64,000 nucleotides of DNA, taken from NCBI GenBank assembly GCA_026914155.1, contig JAPPGH010000054.1, positions 1-64,000 on the forward strand, read 5' to 3'. The position numbers were made by a program, and so were the translations under genes. This DNA is from Candidatus Palauibacter rhopaloidicola. Its GTDB lineage: Bacteria > Gemmatimonadota > Gemmatimonadetes > Palauibacterales > Palauibacteraceae. Below, in pieces: positions 54,982-63,926 of the stretch; the stretch's first letter is position 1; each line of letters opens with the position of its first letter. The notes below the pieces were generated by a model. That model made no database searches, was not told the DNA's origin, and was given only the letters and a program-made list of their open reading frames with translations.

Positions 54982-56448
54982 TCAGGGGACGCCGACCTGG
55001 CCGGCGACGGCGGCGGTCAGGCTGTCCGGGTCGTAGCCGAGGCCGTCCTTGAACACGATGCGGACGTTGCGGATGTCCGACGGGCGGAGTTCGATGTCGC
55101 CCTCGATCACGATGAGGTCGGCGAGCTTGCCGGGGGCGACGGTCCCCACTTCGCCGTCGAGGCCGAGAATGCGCGCTCCGTTCGCGCTCACGATTCGGAC
55201 GGCGACCGCCGGCTCGAAGCCCGCTTCGACGAGAATCTCGAAGTTCCGCTGGTCGCCGTAGCCGGGTAGCGCGCCCCAGGCCGGATCCACTCCCGCCGCG
55301 AGCACGCCCCCCGCCTCCACGAAGGCGAGTTCGAAGTCGAGCAGGTTCTCGAACAGGTCGATCATCCACGGCATCTCCGTCGTCCGGAAGATCGACCGCC
55401 GCTCCATCTCCGCCTCCACGACGTGATCCGGAAGCGCTTCCAGGTCGCGCTCCGTCAGGTCCGGCACGAGGGGCGTGGCCTGCTCGGCGACGGCCAGCGT
55501 GGAGGTCATGGCGACGCCCGCGGCGACCATCTCGGAGATCGTCTCGTCCACGCGCGGGTCGTCCATGTCCAATTCGGCGATGCTTCGCTGATAGTTGGGG
55601 CTGCAGCGGTCCGGTTCACGCGTGGTGTCGTACTCGGAGTTGGCCCACAGGCCGTGCTCGAGGTTGTCGATCCCCATCGCCGTGGCCTCGCGGAACCCCA
55701 CCGAACAGAGGTGCGCCGTGACCTTCATTCCCTGCCGGTGCGCCTCGTCGATGATCGTGGCGAGCGCCTCGCGCGTAATCTGCGTGTAGGCCTTGATCCA
55801 CTCCGCCCCCTCCGCGGCCCAGTAGCGCACGTACCGGCGCGCCGCTTCCTCGTCGCGGATCGCGTACATCCCGAGATCCCGGAGCCGCTCATCGGGACCG
55901 GGGCTGATGACGTACGGGGCGGTGATGAGGAGTCGGGGGCCCGGCGTCTCGCCGCGCTCGATGGCGCCCTTGAGCGAGAGGTCCTGGTACGGGGCGACGC
56001 TTCCCGTCGTCCGCACGGTGGTGACGCCGGCCCCGAGATAGAGCCGGGGACCGGAGTACTGCATCTGAGAGGCTCGTGGCGTGGACTGGTAGTAGAACAT
56101 GTGGTTGTGGAGGCCGACCATCCCCGGCATGACCGAGTGGCCTTCCAGGTCCAGTCGCTCCGCACCCGATGGAATCTCGACCTCGCCCGCCGCGCCGACG
56201 CTCTCGATCCGGTTCCCGCGGATGACGATGGTCTGCCCCGAGCGCGCGGGTCCGCCGGTGCCATCGAACAGGAGGACGTTCTCGAGCGCCACGACCGGCG
56301 CGGAGACGCTGAGATGGGACCGGACCTCATCGGAGAGGGCGTCGCGGTCCTGCGCCGCGGCCTGACCGAGGCCGAACAGGGGCGCCGCGAGCGCCGACAG
56401 GATTCCGCGACGAAGCCATGCACCGCGAAGAGACGCGCCTTCGGGCAT
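54982..56448 (-). CDS. Secreted metal-dependent amidohydrolase
   Basis: A 488-aa protein from ATG 56448 with AAGGAGA at good distance. Signal segment RRGILSALAAPLFGLGQAAA. Motifs: SVMPGMVGLHNHMFYYQ, AEWIKAYTQITREALATIID, MKVTAHLCSVGFREATAMGI, DNLEHGLWA, GVLAAGVDPAWG. One of four amidohydrolases in the window; probably a carboxypeptidase/prolidase-like enzyme of the periplasm. Confidence 0.88.
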   Translation of the reverse strand: MPEGASLRGAWLRRGILSALAAPLFGLGQAAAQDRDALSDEVRSHLSVSAPVVALENVLLFDGTGGPARSGQTIVIRGNRIESVGAAGEVEIPSGAERLDLEGHSVMPGMVGLHNHMFYYQSTPRASQMQYSGPRLYLGAGVTTVRTTGSVAPYQDLSLKGAIERGETPGPRLLITAPYVISPGPDERLRDLGMYAIRDEEAARRYVRYWAAEGAEWIKAYTQITREALATIIDEAHRQGMKVTAHLCSVGFREATAMGIDNLEHGLWANSEYDTTREPDRCSPNYQRSIAELDMDDPRVDETISEMVAAGVAMTSTLAVAEQATPLVPDLTERDLEALPDHVVEAEMERRSIFRTTEMPWMIDLFENLLDFELAFVEAGGVLAAGVDPAWGALPGYGDQRNFEILVEAGFEPAVAVRIVSANGARILGLDGEVGTVAPGKLADLIVIEGDIELRPSDIRNVRIVFKDGLGYDPDSLTAAVAGQVGVP

Positions 56449-56557
56449 GATGTTCTCCTTGTGCCGAGTCGTGATCTTCCTCAGCGTAGATGCGGTCGGG
56501 AGGGCCGGAAAGACCCGAGCCCCCCGAGATGCCGTCGCTGACGCGGGAGGCCACATC

Positions 56558-57880
56558 GTGCGCGCTGCCAGAGTCCTGTTCGTCCTCGGTTGGATCATGG
56601 CCGTCTTCGCTCCCCTCGCCGCGCAGGAACGGTGGCTGGCGATCGAGGGAGGTACGGTGTTCGACGGCACGGGCGCCGTTCACGAGAACGCGACCGTGCT
56701 CGTCCGGGGGGACCGGGTCGAGCGCATCGGGCCCGTGGGACAGGTCGAGATCCCGGCCGGGGCCCAGCGCATCGATGCGTCCGGCAAGTTCCTCACGCCA
56801 GGGTTCATCGACCTCCACTTCCATTACTCCCCGGGCCCGCATGCCTCGATCGACGGGACGGGGACCGACGCGAATCCCGAGCTGCCGCTCCTCTTCCTGG
56901 CCAACGGCGTCACCACGCTGCGGGAGATGGGGCAGTGGATCGCGGACAACGAGGACTGGCTCGGCACCGTGGAGGCGAGGGAGCTCCCGGCGCCGCGGCT
57001 CCTCTTTTCCGGGCCGATCCTCGACGGGTTCAACACGGCCTATCCCACGATCTCGCGCGTCCTGCTGGACGAGACGGACGCCCGGATGGCGGCGAACGAA
57101 CTGATGGATCGGGGCGCGACGTCGCTGAAGGTGTATTTCCGGCTCTCGCTCGCGCAGGTCGCGGCCGTCATCGAGGAGGCGGACCGCCGCAACGTGCCGG
57201 TCCACGGCCACCTCGAGATCGTCGACCCCGTGGCCGCGATCCGGCTGGGGCTGGACGGGATCGAGCACACGAGATCCCTGGGCCGGGCCCTCGTCGCACC
57301 GAAGCAGGCGGAAGAGTTCCGGCAGGCGGTGCTGCGCGAGAGCATCCACCGGGGCGAGGGGGGATTCGCGCTGTGGGCGGCGCTGGACCCCGCCGGGCCG
57401 CGCGCGGACGCGCTCATCGAACTCATGCTCGAACGGAACGTCAACCTCGATGGCACGCTAGCCGTCTTCGAGCCGGAGTTCAGCGAGGAGGGCCGCGAGG
57501 TGCACTGGGCGGCGATGCGGAACATGGCCGCATTAACCGTGCGCTACGCGAAGGCCGGCGGCCCCGTCACCATGGGGTCGCACGGCCTGGTCGCGAACGC
57601 GCCGCCGGGGCTCGCCTACCAGCGCGAGATGGAGACCCACGTGGAGGCCGGCATGACGCCGGCGGAGACGCTGATCTCCGCGACGCGGATGGGCGCGGAG
57701 GCGTTGCGGCTGACCGACAGGGGCACGCTGGCGCACGGCATGCTGGCCGACATCGTGCTGTTCGACGCCAGTCCGCTGGAGGACATCGCCAACGCCCGCC
57801 GCGTGCACGCCGTGATCCTCGGCGGCCGAGTCCTCGACCGCGACCGGCTACTCGCCTCCGCGGGCGGTCTCGTCCCCTGA
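56558..57880 (+). CDS. Secreted metal-dependent amidohydrolase
   Basis: A 440-aa protein starting at GTG 56558, which gives a clean signal peptide RVLFVLGWIMAVFAPLAAQ; a longer start at 56447 would bury it. Motifs: FLTPGFIDLHFHYSPGPHAS, TSLKVYFRLSLAQVAAVIEE, NVPVHGHLEIV, DGIEHTRSLG, VTMGSHGLVANA. The usual Asp near the last motif is replaced by the GSHG sequence, so activity may differ. It is divergent from the gene at 54982. Confidence 0.85.
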   Translation: MRAARVLFVLGWIMAVFAPLAAQERWLAIEGGTVFDGTGAVHENATVLVRGDRVERIGPVGQVEIPAGAQRIDASGKFLTPGFIDLHFHYSPGPHASIDGTGTDANPELPLLFLANGVTTLREMGQWIADNEDWLGTVEARELPAPRLLFSGPILDGFNTAYPTISRVLLDETDARMAANELMDRGATSLKVYFRLSLAQVAAVIEEADRRNVPVHGHLEIVDPVAAIRLGLDGIEHTRSLGRALVAPKQAEEFRQAVLRESIHRGEGGFALWAALDPAGPRADALIELMLERNVNLDGTLAVFEPEFSEEGREVHWAAMRNMAALTVRYAKAGGPVTMGSHGLVANAPPGLAYQREMETHVEAGMTPAETLISATRMGAEALRLTDRGTLAHGMLADIVLFDASPLEDIANARRVHAVILGGRVLDRDRLLASAGGLVP

Positions 57881-57893
57881 CGGACGCGGCCCC

Positions 57894-59033
57894 TTATCGT
57901 CCGATCTCGTACACCACGAAGCTCTGAATGCCCAACTCGTCGGCCTCCAGCGCGACGAGCCGTCCGTCCGGCGTGAAGATCGCTGGCCACGGGGAGCCAT
58001 CGGGCAACGTCCCCCGGTAGGCACCACCCGAATCGAAGACATCGGTGACGAAACGATCCGGCTCGGACAGCGGAGCCGCGTGCCGGCGAACCCAGACCCA
58101 TCCGTCGCCGTCGACCCTGATGGCCGACACGACCTGGCGCCGCTCTTCGAACCCGCGCGCCTCGAGTTCCTCCACGGGATCGATCCGGCAGCGCTGCCCG
58201 GCGACAACCAATACGTTGCCGCCGCCGATCCTCTCCCGGGCGTCTTCCATGCTTACGGTGGCTGGCTCGACCGGTCGCTCCAGGCTTCGGCTCGCCGTTT
58301 CTCCCTCGAAGACCTGGATCACGTATTCGGGCCGGTCGTTCACTGCCACCACAGCACCCCTCGCATCCCAGACGAGGGCCGGATCGAACAGCGGCGACAT
58401 CGGGATCGACAGTACCCGACACTCGGGCACGCTGAAATCGGCCCTGGGCCGCTTGGCGAGGGTCGCGATGGGCAGCGAGTCCGCCGAACCGCGGACCAGA
58501 AGGAGTCGATCGCTTACGGCGGTCCCGACCAAGCGAAGGCCCACTTGCCGCATAACCAACGTCCCCCGCTCCACCAGCCTCTGCTGACTCGTCAGCTCGA
58601 AGGCTCCGTCGACGGCTTCCTGCCCGAGGAATTCGCCACGGGAGTCAAAGATCTTGTAGCTGGACGATGGGCCGTCGAGCACGCGAATCGTATCGTTCCG
58701 GGGTCCGAGGATCGCGACCGGATAGCGGAACGCGGCGGGGCCGTCGCCGCGGGAACCGAATTCGCCAGCCAGAGTCCCGAGCGGATCGAACGTGACGACG
58801 CGATGGTTCCCTTTGTCCAGGACGACGAAGGTGCCCTCCGGACCGAGCGTGATCGAATGCTCGTCCACGCGGTAGAGCGCGTCCGGACCCGACGCCGACC
58901 CGAGGCGCAGCGTCGGGGTGAAAGTCCAGTTCAAGGGTGAATCGGCCGCTTCCTCCCGCACCTCGCATGCGTTCGGCGCGAGAAGCAGGAAGACAAGGAC
59001 GCCCGTCCCCGGCGCCTTCGGCCGTTTGCACAT
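57894..59033 (-). CDS. Six-bladed NHL-like beta-propeller lipoprotein
   Basis: A 379-aa protein from ATG 59033 with a hydrophobic lead (GVLVFLLLAPNAC, Cys23). Repeats such as LGPEGTFVVLDKGNHRVVTF, AILGPRNDTIRVLDGPSSSY and VDGDGWVWVRRH identify a 6-bladed propeller of the NHL/TolB type. It starts 5 bp after the permease gene upstream, so it may be co-transcribed. Function unknown; ends 13 bp from the convergent amidohydrolase. Confidence 0.8.
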   Translation of the reverse strand: MCKRPKAPGTGVLVFLLLAPNACEVREEAADSPLNWTFTPTLRLGSASGPDALYRVDEHSITLGPEGTFVVLDKGNHRVVTFDPLGTLAGEFGSRGDGPAAFRYPVAILGPRNDTIRVLDGPSSSYKIFDSRGEFLGQEAVDGAFELTSQQRLVERGTLVMRQVGLRLVGTAVSDRLLLVRGSADSLPIATLAKRPRADFSVPECRVLSIPMSPLFDPALVWDARGAVVAVNDRPEYVIQVFEGETASRSLERPVEPATVSMEDARERIGGGNVLVVAGQRCRIDPVEELEARGFEERRQVVSAIRVDGDGWVWVRRHAAPLSEPDRFVTDVFDSGGAYRGTLPDGSPWPAIFTPDGRLVALEADELGIQSFVVYEIGR

Positions 59034-59038
59034 GGCCG

Positions 59039-60793
59039 CTAGCCTCCCCGCGTGGGGCCCTCGATGTGAACGGTGACGATGTCCGCGTCGTGGTATTTCT
59101 GGTGCCTTACGGACGTGGCCAGGTGCTGCAGAATCCGGAGCGAGATCTCGTGCTCCTGCGGTTCCGCCGTGCCGTGGCTGGCCAGGACGGCGATCTGATC
59201 CTCGATGTTCCCGGCGCCGCCTGCCGAGATGAATTCCAGTTCCGCCCCGGTCTCCCACCTGCGGGCGACGACGCGCAGACGCCGGTCTTCTTCGCCTTCC
59301 TCCTCCTTCGCCTCCTCGAGCAGGAGCAGGAGCGTCTCCTCCGCCGCCTGCAGCAGCCGGTCGCTCATCTCCATGGGCCACTTGCGCCGGATCGAGAACT
59401 TGTCGAGGAAGTTCCGGATGGCGGGGAGCGCCTCCACGTTCAGCGTCGTCTCGACGCGGAGGGGCCGTGAGCCCGTGAACTCGAGCAGCGCCGTAAGGAG
59501 GATCGCAACCAGGCCACCCGCGGTCATCCCGTTCTCGAGCAGCGGCGCCAGCCCGGGACTCAGGTACTCGTTGAAGAGCGCGCCCTCCTGGAACGCGACG
59601 CCGGCCCAGAACGACACGCCGACGATCGCCGCCTTGCGATAGTCGATGCCGTCCTGGATGACGACCCGCGCCCCGATGACGAACAGGATCGCGATCAGCA
59701 CGAACCCGTAGGCGGCGATGACCGGATCCGGGATGGCGAGCACGATCGCCGCGATCTTGGGCAGGAACGCCAGCGCGCAGAAGGTCAGGCCGATCCACAC
59801 GCCCACGCGGCGGGCCGCGACGCCCGTGATCTCGGCCAGCGAGATGCTCGATGAATAGGTCGTGTTGGGGACGGTGCTCAGCAGCCCCGAGAGCAGGTTG
59901 CCCAGCCCATCGGCGGCGACCGCGCCCTGCACCGCTCCGAAGTCGGTGGCTCGGCTGCGCCGCCAGGACACGCGCTGGATGGCCACGGCGTCGCCCACCG
60001 TCTCGATCGCGCCGATCAGCGTCACGAACACGAACGTCGGCAGCAGCGCCCAGAAGGCGGGCCCGAAGCTGAAGCCGAAGCCCGGCCAGCCAGCCGCGGG
60101 GAGACCAACCCACCGGGCGGCCGCCACGCGCTCAAAGTCGTAGATGCCGAACGAGACCGCCGCCACGCACCCGACGACGATGCCGATCACCGGGCCCCAC
60201 AGCCGCATTACGCCGCTGGCCCGGAGTACGATGAGCAGCGTCGCGATCACGGTCGCGCCCGCCGTCACCGGGGCCGCCAGCGGCGGGGCGCCCTCGGGGA
60301 CCTGGCGCAGAAGATCGAACAGAAGCGGCATGATCGTGACGGCGATCAGCATGATCACGGTCCCCGCCACCACGGGCGTGATGATCCGCCTCAGGAGCGC
60401 GAGATGCCGCGAGAGCCCGAACTGGAAGAGGGATGAGGCGATGACCAGCGACGCGAGGAGGGCGGGACCGCCTTGGACGAGCGCCGTCACGGAGGCCGCG
60501 ATGAACGCGCCCGATGTCCCCATGAGGAGGACGTACCCCGCCCCGATGCGCCCGATGCGCGCGGCCTGCACGGCCGTGGTCACGCCGCTCACGATCAGGA
60601 CCGCGAAGCTCCCCCAAGACAGGTAGTCCTCGGAGCCGCCGGCCGCCCGCACCACGATCGCCACCGTGATGACGATGGCCGCGATGGTGAGCACGACGTA
60701 CTGGAGCGCGAGACCGATGGCGATCCGGTAAGGGGGCGTCTCGTCGGGCTCGTACTGGATCGCGTTGTTGAAGTCGCGGGGTTCTGCAGCCAT
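59039..60793 (-). CDS. NCS2-family permease with C-terminal HATPase-like domain
   Basis: A 584-aa protein. Residues ~20-430 are a nucleobase:cation symporter-2 with about 12-14 membrane segments and the NCS2 core (VFVTLIGAIETVGDAVAIQR, LLSTVPNTTYSSSISLAEIT). Residues ~440-584 form a soluble tail: IRRKWPMEMSDRLLQAAEET, LLEEAKEEEGEEDRRLRVVA, ELEFISAGGAGNIEDQIAVL. This resembles the anti-sigma-factor/HATPase_c_2 fold (helix with acidic motif, glycine-rich lid). Purine or uracil uptake may thus be linked to signalling or regulated by it. The nucleotide-binding Asn is not clear by eye. Confidence 0.85.
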   Translation of the reverse strand: MAAEPRDFNNAIQYEPDETPPYRIAIGLALQYVVLTIAAIVITVAIVVRAAGGSEDYLSWGSFAVLIVSGVTTAVQAARIGRIGAGYVLLMGTSGAFIAASVTALVQGGPALLASLVIASSLFQFGLSRHLALLRRIITPVVAGTVIMLIAVTIMPLLFDLLRQVPEGAPPLAAPVTAGATVIATLLIVLRASGVMRLWGPVIGIVVGCVAAVSFGIYDFERVAAARWVGLPAAGWPGFGFSFGPAFWALLPTFVFVTLIGAIETVGDAVAIQRVSWRRSRATDFGAVQGAVAADGLGNLLSGLLSTVPNTTYSSSISLAEITGVAARRVGVWIGLTFCALAFLPKIAAIVLAIPDPVIAAYGFVLIAILFVIGARVVIQDGIDYRKAAIVGVSFWAGVAFQEGALFNEYLSPGLAPLLENGMTAGGLVAILLTALLEFTGSRPLRVETTLNVEALPAIRNFLDKFSIRRKWPMEMSDRLLQAAEETLLLLLEEAKEEEGEEDRRLRVVARRWETGAELEFISAGGAGNIEDQIAVLASHGTAEPQEHEISLRILQHLATSVRHQKYHDADIVTVHIEGPTRGG

Positions 60794-60987
60794 CGGTCAC
60801 ATCCATCGTTGGGGAACGGAGATGCCGAACGCACGCGCTCGAAGCTCAAACCCACGGCAGCGACTCGCAAGACGACGACGGGCGCGTTGATCCGCGGCAA
60901 CGTTGATTCTGAACGGGAATATGGTCTATATTGGTCCAGTTTCCCCGTCAGGGACTGAGTCGGTCATCGGATGGAAGGAGCAGGTCG
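60794..60987. promoter_or_regulatory. Divergent promoter between permease and toxin-antitoxin pair
   Basis: AT-rich stretch GGGAATATGGTCTATATTGG at 60915-60934 carries TGGTCTA and TGGTCCA at 10-nt spacing. This is similar in idea but weaker than the phased repeats at the other pairs. AAGGAG at 60974 is the ribosome site for the antitoxin. Confidence 0.4.
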
Positions 60988-61278
60988 GTGGACACTTCGG
61001 AGTTCGCACGCACATGGAGGATCGCCGAGGCGAAGGCGCGCCTGTCCGAGATCCTGCGTCTCGCGGACGAACAGGGACCACAGCGTATCGGCGTTCGGAG
61101 GTCCTTCGTCGTCGTGTCCGAACGCCTTTGGCGGGAGAAGGCTCCGATCCGGCAGCCTCTCGGCCGGTGGCTGATCGACCACATGCCTCGCGGGCTGGAT
61201 CTCGAGATTCCCCGGGAGCGGGGGTCCACGCGACCGATCCCCTTTGCTTCGGATGACGTCCGGGACGACACCGAATGA
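60988..61278 (+). CDS. Phd/YefM-like antitoxin
   Basis: A 96-aa protein with GTG 60988 and AAGGAG 8 nt upstream. WRIAEAKARLSEILRLADEQ is the first half of the Phd fold, followed by QRIGVRRSFVVVSERLWRE. It overlaps the toxin start by ATGA. Confidence 0.85.
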   Translation: MDTSEFARTWRIAEAKARLSEILRLADEQGPQRIGVRRSFVVVSERLWREKAPIRQPLGRWLIDHMPRGLDLEIPRERGSTRPIPFASDDVRDDTE

Positions 61279-61694
61279 GCGGCGTCCTGCTGGACACCAA
61301 CGTGATCTCGGAACTGACGAAAAGGACCCCCGCCCCACCCGTGGTCGCGTTCCTGTCCGCACGAAACGACCTCTGGCTGTCTGCGCTGGTGTTGCATGAA
61401 CTGGAGTTTGGCCTGCGCCTCCTGCCTCACGGAAGGCGGCGAGACGCGCTGCGCGGCGTGCTGTCGGGGTTCATCCGCCGCTACGAGGACCGTGTTCTGC
61501 CCGTGGACGAGAAGGCCGCCGTGTGGGCCGCCCGCTTTCGCGCGGACGCTCGCGAGCGAGGACGCCCGCTCGACCTGGGAGATGCGCTGATTGCCGGAAC
61601 GGCCAAGGCCTGTGACTTTTCGATTGCGACGAGGAACGTGGCGGATTTCGACGGACTCGAGGTCGTCGTCACGAACCCGTGGGAGTTCGGCTGA
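61275..61694 (+). CDS. vapC: PIN-domain toxin (VapC type)
   Basis: A 139-aa PIN ribonuclease: VLLDTNVISELTKRTPAPPV, LVLHELEFGLRLLPHG, PLDLGDALIAGTAKACDFSI, ATRNVADFDGL. The last 26 bp overlap the 3' end of the convergent hipA gene. Confidence 0.93.
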   Translation: MSGVLLDTNVISELTKRTPAPPVVAFLSARNDLWLSALVLHELEFGLRLLPHGRRRDALRGVLSGFIRRYEDRVLPVDEKAAVWAARFRADARERGRPLDLGDALIAGTAKACDFSIATRNVADFDGLEVVVTNPWEFG

Positions 61695-62964
61695 CCCGGC
61701 CGGCTCCGGCGGAGGTCGATGCCATGCATTGCTCGGCCCGGCCCACGACCGTGTCGCGGAATCGCGAGAGCGCTTCTGCATCCAGCCCCGGAGTCACTAG
61801 CTCCTGCGCCACGTTCTGTGCCTCCCGGATGACCGACTCGCCGATTTCGGCGACCCTTCTCCGGACCAGGGGAAGTCCCAGCGTCCCTCCTTCCGCGAAA
61901 GCCGCCCAGGAGTGTGGGCCCATCTCGGCGAGTCTGGCGCACCCCCCGATGGGCATGGCGAGAGCGGGCGACAGCTCCGGGTACTCGGCCGTCATGACGA
62001 GGTCATAGAGCGGCGCGAGACGAGGTCCGGCGGTGTCATACAGGAGTGAGAAGTTCTTTCCGTGCGCGTCGGCGTTGCCGACGATCAGGTTGAAGATCGT
62101 GGCGTCGAGGAGCTTGAGAACGTCGACGGCGGGGCGGAGGGCAACCCGGCGCAGGAGCTCGAAGCCATCCTTAAGATCCGGACCACCCTCCGCCGCGTAT
62201 TTTGCTTCGGGCGGTATCCCGAGCGCCTGGCAGAAATCCTCCTGATGGACGCGGCGGACTCGACCGTCACGACCCGTCGATCGATCATACCGCGCGACCA
62301 ACAGAAACGTTCGGTCCCCCACTCTTCGGGGCTCCACGGATGCGACGTCCAGGCCCACCGCCCGCGCGAGCCGCATCACGAAGGCCTCGTTCTCCGTCGT
62401 GTGGGGGAAGTCGGGGATCGCCGGTTTCAGGATGTGAGTCGTGGGCTGCCCCGGCGCCGGAGGAGCGATCTGACCGTCGACCGTGACGACGGGCAGTTTC
62501 GACTGGGCGCCGGCGAGCGACAGGCGAAGGCCGGCCTCGCCGGCGAGCAGGGGACGCCACGGCAGCCTGTCGAGCACCTCGATCAGTGCCGCGTCGTCAA
62601 GCGGTTGAGGCGAATAGTCGGATTCGAGATCTGTCGGCGCTTCTCCGGGCGGCAGGAGTTGGAGCGCGCCCGCCACGTCGCCGCCGAGTCGATCGAGAAG
62701 AGCGAAGTCGTTCAGGGGGGAGACGCCCAGCGACCGTGCCACACGGTCCCGCTGGGTCTCCTCCGGCAGGAGGCCGGCGAAGAACGGGCGGCATTGGCGG
62801 CGAGAGTACTGCTCGGCACGCTTGGGCAGCGATGCGGACAGTGCCGGGGCCCGGTCGTCCCGCAACCAGTCGTCCGCGTACGCGAACTCCAGGGCGGCGG
62901 GCCGGGGCTGCCTCAAACGGCCGACGAGCCGCCCATCCCACCAGATGTCGAGGACGCGGTTCAC
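61669..62964 (-). CDS. hipA: HipA-family kinase toxin
   Basis: A 431-aa protein with a phosphatidylinositol-kinase-like fold: LRLSLAGAQSKLPVV (glycine-rich loop), HILKPAIPDFPHTTENEAFV (conserved Lys), NLIVGNADAHGKNFSLLYD (catalytic loop), RLAPLYDLV (metal-binding Asp). HipA kinases phosphorylate glutamyl-tRNA synthetase or related targets and stop growth. The start overlaps hipB by ATGA. Its end overlaps vapC. Confidence 0.93.
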   Translation of the reverse strand: MNRVLDIWWDGRLVGRLRQPRPAALEFAYADDWLRDDRAPALSASLPKRAEQYSRRQCRPFFAGLLPEETQRDRVARSLGVSPLNDFALLDRLGGDVAGALQLLPPGEAPTDLESDYSPQPLDDAALIEVLDRLPWRPLLAGEAGLRLSLAGAQSKLPVVTVDGQIAPPAPGQPTTHILKPAIPDFPHTTENEAFVMRLARAVGLDVASVEPRRVGDRTFLLVARYDRSTGRDGRVRRVHQEDFCQALGIPPEAKYAAEGGPDLKDGFELLRRVALRPAVDVLKLLDATIFNLIVGNADAHGKNFSLLYDTAGPRLAPLYDLVMTAEYPELSPALAMPIGGCARLAEMGPHSWAAFAEGGTLGLPLVRRRVAEIGESVIREAQNVAQELVTPGLDAEALSRFRDTVVGRAEQCMASTSAGAGRVSRTPTGS

Positions 62965-63218
62965 GTGTCGCGGATGCCGACCGGTGCAGTCGCGTCAGCT
63001 TCGGTTGGGGGAACGATCTCGACGGAACAGCCGAGCGCCGCCAGCACCTGAAGGACTTTTCCGATCTGCGCGGTCGGTTTTCCCGCTTCAAGGTCTACGA
63101 TGAAGCGCAGACCCACTCCCGCTGTGCCCGCAAGCTCATGCTGGCGCAGCCTCGCGTGCTTGCGCGCGGTACGGACGATTTCGCCGATATCGGAAGGTGT
63201 GACGGTTCGTTTTCTCAT
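62961..63218 (-). CDS. hipB: HipB-family antitoxin
   Basis: An 85-aa XRE helix-turn-helix protein: IGEIVRTARKHARLRQHELA, GTAGVGLRFIVDLEAGKPTA, QIGKVLQVLAALGCSVEIVP. It precedes hipA and overlaps it by 4 nt. Three copies of its probable operator lie upstream at 63219-63335; the nearest begins immediately before the start codon. Confidence 0.93.
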   Translation of the reverse strand: MRKRTVTPSDIGEIVRTARKHARLRQHELAGTAGVGLRFIVDLEAGKPTAQIGKVLQVLAALGCSVEIVPPTEADATAPVGIRDT

Positions 63219-63335
63219 GATATTCCCGATCGGGAATATCGAGTCTCCTCATGCCGCCTGTCAACCTTATTTTTCCCGATCGGGAATACTGGCAGTATTC
63301 GGAACTAACGTGGCGCAGAAATTCCCGATCGGGAA
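63219..63335. promoter_or_regulatory. Three TTCCCGATCGGGAA operators of hipBA
   Basis: The 14-bp palindrome TTCCCGATCGGGAA occurs three times. The first is the centre of a perfect 22-bp palindrome at 63219-63240; the others are at 63273-63286 and 63322-63335. Centres are 50 and 49 bp apart, near five helical turns, so dimers would sit on one face. GAATACT/AGTATTC (63284-63300) is an additional small inverted repeat partly overlapping the second site. Confidence 0.85.
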
Positions 63336-63375
63336 CACGGAGGAGGGGAAGCGTCGCTTCGCAGGCTCCGAGAAA

Positions 63376-63448
63376 AGCGGGCGACCGGGGTCGAACCGGC
63401 GACCTTCAGCTTGGAAGGCTGACGCTCTGCCAACTGAGCTACGCCCGC
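63376..63448 (-). tRNA. tRNA-Gly (UCC)
   Basis: A 73-nt cloverleaf. Acceptor GCGGGCG pairs with CGCCCGC, and anticodon stem TCAGC/GCTGA has loop CTTCCAA, giving anticodon TCC. T-arm GCCGGTTCGACCCCGGT. Discriminator T. Confidence 0.95.
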
Positions 63449-63530
63449 GAGGCCGTCGAATCTGGCGACCGAGCCAGCTAACGGGCAAGTTTTCGAGCGC
63501 ACGCGACGACGAATCCAGGAGGAGGATCGA

Positions 63531-63887
63531 GTGAGCGTTCGACATGTCTCGGAGTTCGGGCTGACGCCGGTCACCGCCGGATCGGGCACGGAAACGCAGG
63601 TTCTCATCGGCCCGGACCAGGGACCGAACTTCGCGCTGCGGCGCTTCGTCATGCAGCCGGGCGGCGGGATGCCGCGGCACACGAACATCGTCGAACACGA
63701 GCAGTACGTCCTCCGGGGACGGGCCCGGGTGACGATCGGAGATGAAGTGCACGACGTGAAGTCCGGGGATGTCGTCTACATCCCGGCGGGGACGCCGCAC
63801 TCCTACGACGCGGTCGGCGACGAACCCTTCGAGTTCCTGTGCGCCGTGCCGAACCAGCCCGACAGGATCGAACTCGTCGACTGCTGA
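63531..63887 (+). CDS. Small single-domain cupin protein
   Basis: A 118-aa protein with GTG 63531 and AGGAGGAGG 6-14 nt upstream. Cupin motif 1 is HTNIVEHEQYVLRGRARVTI, and motif 2 is GDVVYIPAGTPHSYDAVGDE, giving the His/Glu metal ligands. Function unknown; it may be a small dioxygenase or a binding protein. Downstream convergent gene is a quinone oxidoreductase. Confidence 0.85.
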   Translation: MSVRHVSEFGLTPVTAGSGTETQVLIGPDQGPNFALRRFVMQPGGGMPRHTNIVEHEQYVLRGRARVTIGDEVHDVKSGDVVYIPAGTPHSYDAVGDEPFEFLCAVPNQPDRIELVDC

Positions 63888-63926
63888 TCCCGGAGCCCGG
63901 CGGGGCGGGCACCCCCCGGCGCATGG

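Noticed and set aside
63219..63335. CRISPR-like repeats from the three palindromes
   Set aside because: Only a 14-bp core is conserved, the position is directly in front of hipB, and no cas gene is near.
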